Source: JADKBO01 sp965230345 (GTDB taxonomy: Bacteria; Bacteroidota; Bacteroidia; Chitinophagales; Saprospiraceae). Taken from it: a stretch of 64,000 bases of DNA. The position numbers and the translations under genes were made by a program. Location of the stretch: assembly GCA_965230345.1 (NCBI GenBank), contig CBDDKR010000002.1, positions 2,790,001 through 2,854,000 on the forward strand, written 5' to 3'. A model generated the notes under the pieces. It had not been told where the DNA came from and did not search any database. It was given only the letters and a program-made list of their open reading frames with translations. The first letter of the stretch is position 1, and each line of letters starts with the position of its first letter. Positions 8,325 to 16,777 of the stretch are shown piece after piece.

Positions 8325-9194
8325 ATGTTATCTATTCGTGTTTCTCTTGTAGTTACTTATTTATTGCTGGGACTAGTTTTATTGGGACAATTACCCCAAA
8401 CATCATTGCATATGATTGAATATGTGGAGTTGTCTCATGCAATCAAAGAAAAAGAAGTCATTAAGATCAAAGGATTAGAATCTTTCAAATATTGTAATCA
8501 ACCTCAATTTATTGGAAATGATTTGGTTTTAATATCCGCTTCTAAGGATGGTGTAAATACAGATTTGATAGAATTGAATTTAAATGAGAATACTTGGTCT
8601 TATTTCACCAGAACAAATCGTTCAAACGAATATTCTCCTACATTGACTCCAAGTGGAAAACGAATATCAATTATTAAAACGTTAGAAGATAATCAAGTAC
8701 TTTGGTCTTATCCTTTAGATCGATCGAATGGAGGTGAAGCATTATTGAAATCAAATGATATAGGATATCATTCGTGGTTAGATGAAGAAAATGTAGCCTT
8801 GTTTCGAGTCTCTGAACCAAGTATTCTATCTATTGCTGAAGTGTCACAGCATAATCTGAAAGACGTTATAAATGGTATAGGCAGATGTCTGAAGACTGAC
8901 GATTCAGGGCTATTATATTTTGTACATAAAATTGCTGACGATTTTTGGTATTTGAAAACGTATGATTTTAAATCAAACAAAATCAAAATAGTTAGTGAAA
9001 TTGATGTTGAAGATTTTGAGATCCTTCCTTCAGGAACTATTGTGAAGGCTTCTGGTGGAAAGCTCTATAAAATGAGTGAGAAGGATCAAAATTGGGTGAT
9101 GTGGTTGGATTTATCCGAATACGGATTGAAAAATATTACCCGAATCGCAGCATATAGAAACAAATTAATGTTAGTTGAAAAACATGAAGATTAG
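8325..9194 (+). CDS. Exported beta-propeller (PD40/TolB-like) protein of unknown function
   Basis: This is a 289-residue protein with a signal peptide or N-terminal anchor (LVVTYLLLGLVLLGQ) and repeated blade-like segments, for example DLVLISASKDGVNTDLIELN and YSPTLTPSGKRISII, typical of TolB/PD40 propellers. Such domains bind proteins or ligands in the periplasm; no enzyme motif is seen. I chose the ATG at 8325 over an in-frame TTG at 8316 because it starts the hydrophobic signal directly. The next gene starts 11 bases before its stop, so the two are probably coupled. Confidence 0.6.
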   Translation: MLSIRVSLVVTYLLLGLVLLGQLPQTSLHMIEYVELSHAIKEKEVIKIKGLESFKYCNQPQFIGNDLVLISASKDGVNTDLIELNLNENTWSYFTRTNRSNEYSPTLTPSGKRISIIKTLEDNQVLWSYPLDRSNGGEALLKSNDIGYHSWLDEENVALFRVSEPSILSIAEVSQHNLKDVINGIGRCLKTDDSGLLYFVHKIADDFWYLKTYDFKSNKIKIVSEIDVEDFEILPSGTIVKASGGKLYKMSEKDQNWVMWLDLSEYGLKNITRIAAYRNKLMLVEKHED

Positions 9195-9810
9195 ACTTTT
9201 ATCAATAGTGATTTTATTGGGTTTATTTGCAATTGGCTGTCAGCCCAAAGCAAGTCCCGAGTATATTGAAGCTCTGGATAAACATAGAATCGAATACCAA
9301 GATGATTTTAGAAAGAATTCTGATGGACCTCTTACTCCTGATGGGGTAGAGATGATGGATTTTTTTGAAGCAGATGAAGAGTACTCTTGTATGTGCGATT
9401 TGGTTATTGATGAACAACCATTGGTAGAGATGTCCACTTATGCAGGGAAGAAAAAAACGTTTCAATTGTATGCAAGAGCAAAATGCAAAACTTCAGGTAA
9501 GTCGTTTAGTGTAGCTTTGTTTCAACATGCAGGAATGAGTACACATCCGATTCATGGGAAAAAGCTCTTTTTGCCTTTTAAAGACGAAACTAACGGCGAT
9601 CTAACCTATGGTGGTGGGCGTTATATGGATTTATCTAAGGATAATATCGTCAACAATCAACTTAAAATAGATTTTAACAGATGTTATAATCCGTGGTGCG
9701 CATATTCCGATGGATTTAATTGCCCAATTCCACCAAGGGAGAATGAAATTCCCCTTCAAATTTTGGCAGGAGAAAAGAGTTTTAAAGGAGAAGTTAGAAA
9801 GCGTGGTTAA
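9184..9810 (+). CDS. DUF1684 lipoprotein
   Basis: This is a 208-residue lipoprotein (lipobox near LFAIGC). The DUF1684 domain is recognisable from PFKDETNGDLTYGGGRYMDL followed by DFNRCYNPWCAYSDGFNCPI and PPRENEIPLQI. The family is common in Bacteroidota and actinobacteria and has no settled function. An in-frame TTG lies at 9175, but the ATG at 9184 puts the signal peptide in register and overlaps the previous gene by 11 bases. The downstream substrate-binding-like gene starts 8 bases before this stop, so the three form a compact rightward operon. Confidence 0.8.
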   Translation: MKIRLLSIVILLGLFAIGCQPKASPEYIEALDKHRIEYQDDFRKNSDGPLTPDGVEMMDFFEADEEYSCMCDLVIDEQPLVEMSTYAGKKKTFQLYARAKCKTSGKSFSVALFQHAGMSTHPIHGKKLFLPFKDETNGDLTYGGGRYMDLSKDNIVNNQLKIDFNRCYNPWCAYSDGFNCPIPPRENEIPLQILAGEKSFKGEVRKRG

Positions 9811-10582
9811 ACTAATTGATCAAATTGGAAATACAGTAATATTAGACAAACAGCCTCAACGAATAATTAGTTTAGTTCCTTCCATTACCGAAACGTTGTT
9901 TGATCTTGGTTTAAATAAGGAGATTGTGGGTAGAACAAAGTTTTGTATCCATCCTCAATCAGATGTGTCTTCTGTTGCAGTAATTGGAGGAACCAAGAAT
10001 CTACAAATTGATAAGATCAAAGCATTAATTCCCGATCTAATTATTGCTAATAAGGAGGAGAATGAAAAAGAACAGGTAGATGACTTGATGCAGACTATTC
10101 CAGTGTATACCAGCGATGTTTCGACTTACGTCAATGCTTTGGATATGATCGAGCAATTAGGATTAATGACCAATCGGGAAACTAAGAGTAATGAAATAAT
10201 GAGTGATATAGGCACTTTATTCAGTGCTTTAAAACCACAGGATATCAATGCATGTCCTCGCGTCTTGTATCTTATTTGGAAAGGTCCATATATGAGTGTG
10301 GGAGGGGATACGTTTATTCATAACATGTTGTCGAAGGCAGGTTTTTATAACATATTACATGACTCCATCAGGTACCCAACGGTTAATTTAGATGAAATTG
10401 CATCAGAGTGTGATCAGATATTTTTATCAAGTGAACCATATCCTTTTAAAAATAAAGACAAAGTTGAATTAGAGGAAAAATATGGTATTCCCGTAAAACT
10501 TGTAGACGGTGAAATGTTTTCTTGGTATGGATCAAGAATGATTAAAGCAGGAGAATATTTTAACGCTCTTCTTCAGCAGTAG
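9803..10582 (+). CDS. BtuF-like helical-backbone metal or corrinoid binding protein without signal peptide
   Basis: This protein of about 259 residues has the fold signature of ABC-transporter substrate-binding proteins of the BtuF/FhuD type: PQRIISLVPSITETLFDLGL near the N-terminus, then GRTKFCIHP, IGGTKNLQIDKIKALIPDLII and VGGDTFIHNML. The frame stays open upstream to 9710, but that would overlap DUF1684 by 100 bases. The GTG at 9803 is preceded by AAAGGAG (9784-9790) and starts just before the fold, so I prefer it. With either start there is no signal peptide, which is odd for a transporter component. No permease or ATPase gene is nearby. Its last 23 bases overlap the convergent lipoprotein gene. 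Confidence 0.7.
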   Translation: MVKLIDQIGNTVILDKQPQRIISLVPSITETLFDLGLNKEIVGRTKFCIHPQSDVSSVAVIGGTKNLQIDKIKALIPDLIIANKEENEKEQVDDLMQTIPVYTSDVSTYVNALDMIEQLGLMTNRETKSNEIMSDIGTLFSALKPQDINACPRVLYLIWKGPYMSVGGDTFIHNMLSKAGFYNILHDSIRYPTVNLDEIASECDQIFLSSEPYPFKNKDKVELEEKYGIPVKLVDGEMFSWYGSRMIKAGEYFNALLQQ

Positions 10583-11003
10583 ACTGATTTCTTCCCAATT
10601 GTTTGTAGTAAATAAGCTTCCATTGACCATCCATTTTACTAAATCTTCTGACCATTGAAAACTGCCCCGATTGATCATAAATGGTTTCTGTAATTATATT
10701 GGCAAAACTTGAAAAATTGCGCTTAAAACTCCCATTCATATCGTCAAAAGGCTTGTGAAACTTCCATCCTTTTCTTTCCCACCAAAAACTGAAACCTTCT
10801 AAATCCGAGCCCGGTTGCAAAGCAGGCATTCCTTCTAAAGGGAAGTGAATGTGCTCTATCTGAAACGATGTGTCGGCATGAAATTGATCGTAAAAACTTA
10901 CAAAATCCTCAGGCATAGCAGTAAAGACATCTTGATTAGATTTCTTGGAATTACATGATATAATCAAGAATGCTCCAAGTATTATGATCCAACTTTTATT
11001 CAT
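10560..11003 (-). CDS. DUF4348-like lipoprotein
   Basis: This is a 147-residue lipoprotein (signal NKSWIIILGAFLIISC, Cys17). The mature part begins with EDFVSFYDQFHADTSFQIEHIHFPLEG, which resembles Bacteroidota DUF4348 proteins; this assignment is tentative. The preferred ATG at 11003 overlaps the phosphopantetheinyl transferase gene by 8 bases; an in-frame ATG at 11012 would add three residues before the signal. Its end overlaps the convergent BtuF-like gene by 23 bases. Role unknown. Confidence 0.55.
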   Translation of the reverse strand: MNKSWIIILGAFLIISCNSKKSNQDVFTAMPEDFVSFYDQFHADTSFQIEHIHFPLEGMPALQPGSDLEGFSFWWERKGWKFHKPFDDMNGSFKRNFSSFANIITETIYDQSGQFSMVRRFSKMDGQWKLIYYKQLGRNQSTAEEER

Positions 11004-11634
11004 TAATCGCATAAACTAGAATATAAGATTCAAAAATAGTAGCTTCGATATTAAATTCTTCAATAAAGTCTACTTTATTTACCAACCCCTTGGCGTACAT
11101 TTTGTGATTGTTATGAGTAATTTTGGTAATGGACAAATCTTTTCTGAAGTCAACCTTGCCCTTACCATAAGCTTTAAAAAGGCTTTCTTTTGCTCCCCAG
11201 ATCAAATGGTAATACAATAATTCTTGCTCGGTGTTTACTAAAGTCATTTCTTTTTCCGTGATAAACTTTGGAGCAATACGAGCTATCTTTGGAGTGAAAT
11301 ATTGAATATCAACACCCACTAAAAGAGGACTGGCAATTACAGCAGTAAACCCTCCAGAATGACTTAAAGAAATATTGTATTTAGAGGCGTCAAGATAGGG
11401 TTTCCCAAAATGATCTTTGAAAACACCTCCTCGATCTAACCTGCCGGACATAATATGTAACAACTGTCGAGCAGATAACCATTCTAATCTTTTACGTTGA
11501 GAAAGACCGTCAAGCTCACATATTTCTTCTGGATACAATTCCATAGAAGATCTAAAGAAGGCTTCACTTTCTTTAACTTCCCAAATACCTATTTCTCCAA
11601 TAGGTGTAATTTTATCAATGCTTAATAATGGCAA
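10996..11634 (-). CDS. 4'-phosphopantetheinyl transferase superfamily protein (Sfp type)
   Basis: This 212-residue enzyme transfers the phosphopantetheine arm of CoA to a serine of carrier proteins. Seen motifs are LVGVDIQYF (metal-binding Asp) and HLIWGAKESLFKAYGKGKVDF, the WxxKEAxxKA-type signature of the Sfp/HetI group. No polyketide or peptide synthetase gene is in this window, so fatty-acid carrier protein or a distant synthetase is the likely target. It lies in a leftward run after signal peptidase I (21-base gap) and is translationally coupled to the next lipoprotein gene. Confidence 0.85.
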   Translation of the reverse strand: MPLLSIDKITPIGEIGIWEVKESEAFFRSSMELYPEEICELDGLSQRKRLEWLSARQLLHIMSGRLDRGGVFKDHFGKPYLDASKYNISLSHSGGFTAVIASPLLVGVDIQYFTPKIARIAPKFITEKEMTLVNTEQELLYYHLIWGAKESLFKAYGKGKVDFRKDLSITKITHNNHKMYAKGLVNKVDFIEEFNIEATIFESYILVYAINE

Positions 11635-11655
11635 AGGAAGAACTTCAAGTTTAGT

Positions 11656-13278
11656 TTAATGCTTAGAAGTAGCTGATTTGAAAATTCTATCCCAATTTAT
11701 GCCATTCCCAATATTGCCTTCCTTTGTTGAAAACCAAATAAACAATGGCTTCCCCACGATGTGATCATGTGGTACAAATCCCCACATTCTACTGTCTTCA
11801 GAATTGTGCCTGTTATCTCCCATCGCCCAATAATAATCCTGTTTGAATGTATATTGAGAAGCTTCTTGACCATTTATGAAAATCTTACCGTTTTTCTTTT
11901 CATAACCATTGCCTTCATAAACATTGATGATTCGTTCGTACAATGCAATATTCTCAGAAGAAATTTCCACGGTTGCTCCAGCTTTGGGTATCCAAATAGG
12001 ACCGAAATTATCAACACTCCAAGAATTGAAATTTTTAGGATCGTTTGGAAAAATCTTTTTAGGCTCAATTTCTTGAGGGTAAAAAGTGATTCGAATATTA
12101 GGATCTAAAGACTTTAACTTGTCTACCTGAGTTTGGTCCAGGTGTAAGAGATAATTGCCATCTCTATCGGAGATTAATTTACCGTATGCACTATCACCAT
12201 AATCGATTCCCCATTCGTCCAATTTTTTCTGATTAATGTTGACACTCTTAGGTATATTAACCATATATAAAAACTGCATATGATCTGGGTTCTTCATAGG
12301 CTGACCATTCACATATACTTGCCTATCTCTGATCTCTAAAGAATCTCCTCCGACAGCAATACATCTTTTGATGTAGTGGTCTCTTTTGTCTACTGGTCGG
12401 GTTATTATATTTCCTTTTTTAATTTCTCTCGCCAGTTGTCGATCGTTGTTGACAAATCCTGGATCTTGTTTTGTTTGCATTACCGCATAACTTCTACTTG
12501 CGGTTAAATATATGCTATCTCCAATAGGCCAATTAAATACTATAGGTTTTCCAGACTCAATTTTTTCCAAAGCAGGAAGTCTTCGAGCTTTTAACTTGGG
12601 AGATTCTAAATAAGATTCGGTATTAAGTATTGGAACTCTATTATGAAGCAATGGTATCATGGCAATGGTACTTGGAGTCCTAATACCATAATGGGCTTTA
12701 CTTACAAAAAGGAAGTCACCTACATTTAAACTACCTTCCATAGAAGGAGTAGGAATAACATAGGCCTCTATCAGAAACATTCTAATAAATGCTGCAGCAA
12801 ATACAGCAAAGACCACAGATTCTATCCATTCTCTTGGAGCAGATTTTTTGAATGGGTTTGAAGCGACCAATTTATTGTATGTGTATGTATCCTTACTATC
12901 TTGAGCAGCTTTTAAGGACGCCGCATACTCAGCTTCACGAGGTAATATTGGACCTACGTACCTGTCATTTTCATTTTTTGCTACGCTCCAGAAGATGGCT
13001 GGAGCATATATCACGGCCAAGGCGGTATCTTTAAATGACAATCGATCAAAAGATCGTACAAGATCTACTGCCATTCCAGTAAATATGAAAATATTTACAA
13101 TTGGGACAAGCAATAAGAGCGCATATTGTGGTTTTCTACCAATAAGCTTACACCATTCTGCAAAATTTACTCCTGGTATCCAAGCCTTGCCTGCTTCAAC
13201 ACCAGCCTTGGGAAAGACCAAAGAAAGTGTAAAACATAGTAAAATATAAGATATGATAAGAAAAATTAGTATTGTCAC
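11656..13278 (-). CDS. lepB: Signal peptidase I, long Bacteroidota form
   Basis: This 540-residue inner-membrane protease removes signal peptides from exported proteins. The N-terminal part (about 1-100) has several membrane segments with KAWIPGVNFAEWCKLIGR, like the DUF5684-type domain often fused to Bacteroidota enzymes. A further anchor (about 155-172) leads to the catalytic site: Ser179 in IPTPSMEGSL and general base Lys304 in HYIKRCIAVGGDS. The final box is MGDNRHNSEDSRMWGFVP. A large insert between the boxes explains the length, which is normal for this phylum. Many exported proteins in the window would be its substrates. Confidence 0.95.
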   Translation of the reverse strand: MTILIFLIISYILLCFTLSLVFPKAGVEAGKAWIPGVNFAEWCKLIGRKPQYALLLLVPIVNIFIFTGMAVDLVRSFDRLSFKDTALAVIYAPAIFWSVAKNENDRYVGPILPREAEYAASLKAAQDSKDTYTYNKLVASNPFKKSAPREWIESVVFAVFAAAFIRMFLIEAYVIPTPSMEGSLNVGDFLFVSKAHYGIRTPSTIAMIPLLHNRVPILNTESYLESPKLKARRLPALEKIESGKPIVFNWPIGDSIYLTASRSYAVMQTKQDPGFVNNDRQLAREIKKGNIITRPVDKRDHYIKRCIAVGGDSLEIRDRQVYVNGQPMKNPDHMQFLYMVNIPKSVNINQKKLDEWGIDYGDSAYGKLISDRDGNYLLHLDQTQVDKLKSLDPNIRITFYPQEIEPKKIFPNDPKNFNSWSVDNFGPIWIPKAGATVEISSENIALYERIINVYEGNGYEKKNGKIFINGQEASQYTFKQDYYWAMGDNRHNSEDSRMWGFVPHDHIVGKPLFIWFSTKEGNIGNGINWDRIFKSATSKH

Positions 13279-13346
13279 TTTGTTAGTATTTGTTCAAATT
13301 ATATGCAAATAACTGCTTTATTGGTTTAATATTATATAACTAATAT

Positions 13347-14855
13347 TTATTTTCTACGAATAGAATATTTTTGAAGACGATCAGCTATTTTTCGATCATT
13401 ACTCAATCTAGGAACTTTATTTTGACCGCCGAGTTTTCCTTGATCTTTCATATAGTTCCTGAAGGCTGATTTTTCCAAAGGATTAATTAATAATGGTTGG
13501 AGTACTTTTCCATCTATTAGGTCTTTGTAATATATATTCTGTTTGGTTAAGGCTAGATCTAAGTCCTGAGCAAATTGATTCATGTTATAAGGAGTCCGTT
13601 CAAATTCTATGTACCATTCATGATAGGGGAGGTTTCCATTAGTAGGATTTACTTGAGGAGCTACTGTAAATTCCACTACCGAGACATTGTGTTTTTCGGT
13701 AACTTCTTGCATCGCGAGTTCGACTTCTTTGCCTATGACATGTTCTCCAAAAGCGGAGATGTAATGTTTAACCCTTCCTGATACGACAACTTTGTAGGGG
13801 TGAAGTGATGTAAATCGCACAGTATCTCCAATATTGTATCCCCAAAGACCTGCATTGTTGTTTATAATTAATACGTAATCCTTGCCCAATTCTACTTCTT
13901 GTAAAGTTAACCGACTAGGCTTCTCATTATGGATTTCATTCAATGGGACAAATTCAAAATAAATACCTGAATTGGTGTTGAGTAATAATCCGGTGTCACC
14001 CTTTCTATCTTGAAATGCTATGAAGCCCTCACTTGCTGGGAAGAGTTCAACAGATGGCACTTTTTCCCCAATTAATGCTTCAATTGATTTTCTATAGGGT
14101 TCGTAGTTGACTCCTCCATAAATAAAGAGATTGAAATTTGGGAAAATATCTTTGATGGAATCCTTTCCTGTAGTTTCTAAAAGTTTTTCATAATACATTT
14201 GTACCCAAGGAGGAATACCACTAATCATTCGCATGTCTTGAGGTAATGTTTCAGCAACTATTTTACCTAATTTTTCTTCCCAATCCTCGACACAATTTGT
14301 TTCGTATGAGGGAAGTTGGTTGCCTCTAATCCAAGAAGGAACTTCATGATTAACAATCCCAGATAATCTTCCTGTCTTAATTCCACCTTTATCCGAAAGT
14401 GTAGGTGAACCGCTTAGGAATATGATCTTACCGTCAAAAGGATTTGTCTCTGGGTTGGATGCAATAAAATTCATTGCCGCTTTTTGAGCGGTGAAAAGGT
14501 GATTAGGGATACTTTCTTTGGTTAATGGTATGTATTTGACGCCTGAAGTAGTTCCACTCGTTTTGGCAAAGTACTTTGGTTTACCTGGCCATAGTACATC
14601 TTTTTTCCCTTCAATTATTCTATTGATATAAGGTCTTAATGCTTCATAATCTCTTAAAGGAATATTCTCTGCAAATTGTTGGCTATTATGAATACTATTA
14701 AAATTATGTTCCTGACCAAATTGGGTAGAAGAAGCTCTTTTAATTAATGTCTTTCGTATTGAATCCTGATCTTTAATGGCATTACGCGCCATCTTTTGAA
14801 CATTTTTCGCAATCAATTTTGCATAGGGTAGTACGACCTTCGATTTCCATCTCAT
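13347..14855 (-). CDS. GH3-family acyl-adenylate-forming enzyme
   Basis: This 502-residue protein belongs to the GH3 family, known in plants for joining amino acids to hormone acids through an acyl-adenylate and widespread in Bacteroidota with unknown substrates. The phosphate-binding loop is KTSGTTSGVKYIPLT (about residues 98-112). Further family blocks are FIYGGVNYEPY, SEGFIAFQD and YVLIINNNAGLWGYNIGDTV. It should be cytoplasmic. The start at 14855 follows a -7 box by only four bases. The downstream signal peptidase gene is 68 bases away and may be cotranscribed. The function is unknown beyond the chemistry of the family. Confidence 0.85.
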   Translation of the reverse strand: MRWKSKVVLPYAKLIAKNVQKMARNAIKDQDSIRKTLIKRASSTQFGQEHNFNSIHNSQQFAENIPLRDYEALRPYINRIIEGKKDVLWPGKPKYFAKTSGTTSGVKYIPLTKESIPNHLFTAQKAAMNFIASNPETNPFDGKIIFLSGSPTLSDKGGIKTGRLSGIVNHEVPSWIRGNQLPSYETNCVEDWEEKLGKIVAETLPQDMRMISGIPPWVQMYYEKLLETTGKDSIKDIFPNFNLFIYGGVNYEPYRKSIEALIGEKVPSVELFPASEGFIAFQDRKGDTGLLLNTNSGIYFEFVPLNEIHNEKPSRLTLQEVELGKDYVLIINNNAGLWGYNIGDTVRFTSLHPYKVVVSGRVKHYISAFGEHVIGKEVELAMQEVTEKHNVSVVEFTVAPQVNPTNGNLPYHEWYIEFERTPYNMNQFAQDLDLALTKQNIYYKDLIDGKVLQPLLINPLEKSAFRNYMKDQGKLGGQNKVPRLSNDRKIADRLQKYSIRRK

Positions 14856-14859
14856 GCTG

Positions 14860-14867
14860 CAAATATA
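14860..14867 (-). promoter_or_regulatory. -7 promoter box of the GH3 gene, four bases before the start codon
   Basis: The minus strand reads TATATTTG, an exact TAnnTTTG box, then CAGC and the ATG at 14855. The spacing is identical to that of msrBA at 992-1004. A transcript from this box would have almost no 5' leader. Confidence 0.6.
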
Positions 14868-15118
14868 GAAAGATGTGCTCTTTTTTACGATGTTCTACAC
14901 GGATAAACTAGAGTTAGAGCATGACCGAGTTAATACGCGAAAAAGAGAGGATTAAATTTCAACCCCAAATAATTAAAAAATCTATATAAGTTAAAATAAT
15001 ATCTATACCATTACATATTATAAACTATTTATATATGAAATTATATGTAATTATTATTAAGTTCTTTATATATTATGAAAAATCGTAATAAATATTTCCA
15101 TTATTAAAAATTGATGCT

Positions 15119-15126
15119 TAATTTTG
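15119..15126 (+). promoter_or_regulatory. -7 promoter box of the small membrane protein gene at 15164
   Basis: TAATTTTG matches TAnnTTTG and lies 37 bases before the ATG, giving a leader of about 30 bases. The rest of the gap 14868-15118 is extremely AT-rich with long A/T tracts and no coding signal. Confidence 0.5.
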
Positions 15127-15163
15127 TAATTCGAATTAAGGAATCAAAATAAAAATTAGAAAG

Positions 15164-15640
15164 ATGGACTATAGTCTTAAATTAAACAAAGGAGATATGA
15201 TTCAGACACCTAAAAGATTGATTATTCCCCATTCTATGGAATTTTTTCTCCTAAGTATTGTGGCGATATTAGGATTAGTGGGGTCGATTTATATCATTGC
15301 TTCAAATGCCGCTGGAAATTCTAATAATAACTACAATCAGTTTGCGACTACACCTGTTGTTGAATTGGAAGAAGATGTGGATGAATTGGGATCTTCATTT
15401 GGAAACTACATTAAAATTTCTGGAAAGAAGAGAGTAGGAAACGAAATTGAATTCGAGACCAAAATGGATATCAAAGAAAAAAGATATGTTATGGAAATGG
15501 GTGATGGGATGAGAATGATTATTACTCAACCTAAATTTTCTTACCAATATAAAGAGAAAGGAAAGTATGTACTTGAACTAAAGACGATTGAAAGAGGTTT
15601 GATTACTACTATAGCGACGAAAAAGTTGAAAATCAAATAA
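15164..15640 (+). CDS. Membrane-anchored protein with a degenerate PKD-like domain
   Basis: This is a 158-residue protein with a cytoplasmic N-terminal tail (about 1-25), one membrane segment (about 27-47, FFLLSIVAILGLVGSIYIIA) and an external domain. The end of the domain, YVMEMGDGMRMI then FSYQYKEKGKYVLELKTI, looks like the WDFGDG and YxxxGxYxVxLxV strands of a PKD domain, but shortened. It has its own promoter box and is followed by a strong terminator at 15661, so it is a single-gene unit. The function is unknown; a partner-binding role is a guess. Confidence 0.6.
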   Translation: MDYSLKLNKGDMIQTPKRLIIPHSMEFFLLSIVAILGLVGSIYIIASNAAGNSNNNYNQFATTPVVELEEDVDELGSSFGNYIKISGKKRVGNEIEFETKMDIKEKRYVMEMGDGMRMIITQPKFSYQYKEKGKYVLELKTIERGLITTIATKKLKIK

Positions 15641-15660
15641 GTTTTCTTCTAAAAGTATAA

Positions 15661-15705
15661 AAGAAAGGTTCTTCTTGGAAATCAGGAAGAACCTTTCTTT
15701 TGTTT
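15661..15705 (+). terminator. Rho-independent terminator
   Basis: A perfect 14-bp stem (AAGAAAGGTTCTTC at 15661-15674 with its complement at 15686-15699), an 11-base loop, and a T-rich tail TTTTGTTT. It lies 20 bases after the stop at 15640 and ends that single-gene transcript. Confidence 0.9.
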
Positions 15706-15758
15706 ATGGTTTTAGGAAAATTAATTATATTACACCTTGAAATTGTTAGTATAATGTA

Positions 15759-15965
15759 ATGAAGGATTATTTGGAGAAATACGCATTTGGAGTTTGTTTA
15801 TGGTTGGGACAAAAATTGGGAATTAAAGCTACTATTGTTCGTGTATTCTTCATTTATCTATCATTCGTCACTGCTGGTTCTCCTATTCTGTTTTATTTAA
15901 TCATGGCATTCTGGCTTAGAATAAAACAAAACTCGTTTAAGAGATTTCCAAGGATCATTTATTGA
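15759..15965 (+). CDS. Small PspC-domain membrane protein
   Basis: This 68-residue protein reads as a PspC domain: AFGVCLWLGQKLGIKATIVRVFFIY, then a hydrophobic stretch ending LFYLIMAFWLRI. PspC domains are found in phage-shock and envelope stress regulators, usually in larger proteins. Here the domain stands alone and ends with a short basic tail. It lies between the terminator at 15661 and the DUF4920 gene and has no close partner, so its role is unclear. The downstream gap 15966-16187 holds the DUF4920 promoter and nothing else visible. Confidence 0.65.
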   Translation: MKDYLEKYAFGVCLWLGQKLGIKATIVRVFFIYLSFVTAGSPILFYLIMAFWLRIKQNSFKRFPRIIY

Positions 15966-16126
15966 TTTGATCGTCATTTTATTTAATACCAATACTAGTT
16001 TCAGCTTGTAGTCCAATCCATTTCAAAATTGCTTTTTGGAGGTAAATGAGAACAGTGATCGAAGCATGCTATGCCAGTTTTGACTTAGATCGTATCTATT
16101 TAGGTGCAACTTTGAAGAGAAATGTA

Positions 16127-16155
16127 TTGATACTATTTGAGAGTTTCTATATTTG
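16127..16155 (+). promoter_or_regulatory. Bacteroidota promoter of the DUF4920 gene
   Basis: TTG at 16127-16129 is separated by 18 bases from TATATTTG at 16148-16155, close to the TTG-N19-TAnnTTTG consensus. It is the best two-part promoter in the window. The ATG at 16188 follows an AAAGGA ribosome-binding site at about 16173. Confidence 0.65.
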
Positions 16156-16187
16156 ATCTATTATTAAATAACTAAAGGAACATTTAA

Positions 16188-16709
16188 ATGATTAAAAATA
16201 TCATGACCCTGTGTTTGATGGCATTGCTTTTTGTAGCATGTAAGGATCAAACAAATCAAGATTCAACTAATACCGAGCCAACTGAAGAAAAATCAGAGAG
16301 ATCGGAAGCGCCAACTTTTTACGGTGAAGACTTTGAGGTTGCCAATGTGATTCAGTATGATTCGCTGTTAATGATGTTGAAAAGTGTAGATTCAATAGCT
16401 AATATTGTTGTAGAAGGTAAGGTAGATGGTGTTTGTCAAAAGAAGGGCTGTTGGATGAATATCGTCTCTGATTCTAATGAAGAAGCAGAAGAACTTTTCG
16501 TTAAATTTAAAGATTACGGATTTTTCATGCCTAAAGATTTGACAGGTAATGTTGTCATGAAGGGAAATGTATACCGCGAAGAAACTTCAGTAGAGGAGTT
16601 AAGGCACTATGCTGAAGATGAAGGGCAATCTCCTGAAGAAATTGCAAAGATAATCGAGCCAATTACAGAATATAAGTTTATGGCCTCTGGTGTTAAAATG
16701 GCAAAGTAA
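16188..16709 (+). CDS. DUF4920 lipoprotein
   Basis: This is a 173-residue lipoprotein (lipobox LFVAC, Cys17) with an acidic Ser/Thr/Glu linker, then a DUF4920 domain. It is recognisable from GKVDGVCQKKGCWMNI, FVKFKDYGFFMPKDL and SVEELRHYAEDEGQSPEEI. The paired cysteines in CQKKGC suggest a metal or redox site. The family is periplasmic and of unknown function. It is a single-gene transcript with a clear promoter upstream and a terminator at 16733. Confidence 0.85.
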   Translation: MIKNIMTLCLMALLFVACKDQTNQDSTNTEPTEEKSERSEAPTFYGEDFEVANVIQYDSLLMMLKSVDSIANIVVEGKVDGVCQKKGCWMNIVSDSNEEAEELFVKFKDYGFFMPKDLTGNVVMKGNVYREETSVEELRHYAEDEGQSPEEIAKIIEPITEYKFMASGVKMAK

Positions 16710-16732
16710 TAGCCATTCAAAGAAAATATTTG

Positions 16733-16777
16733 AAACGAGAGCAAGCAAGTCTTTGTTTGCTCTCGTTTTTTATTTTT
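16733..16777 (+). terminator. Rho-independent terminator whose T tract lies in the next gene's last codons
   Basis: A 12-bp stem (AAACGAGAGCAA at 16733-16744 with its complement at 16757-16768) is followed by a T run broken by one A. The T run overlaps the final Lys-Lys-stop codons of the convergent KirBac gene (which ends at 16770), so that gene's coding sequence supplies part of the signal. Confidence 0.85.

Noticed and set aside
9710..9802. N-terminal extension of the BtuF-like protein starting at 9710
   Set aside because: It would overlap DUF1684 by 100 bases, adds no signal peptide or conserved residues, and the GTG at 9803 has a good ribosome-binding site.
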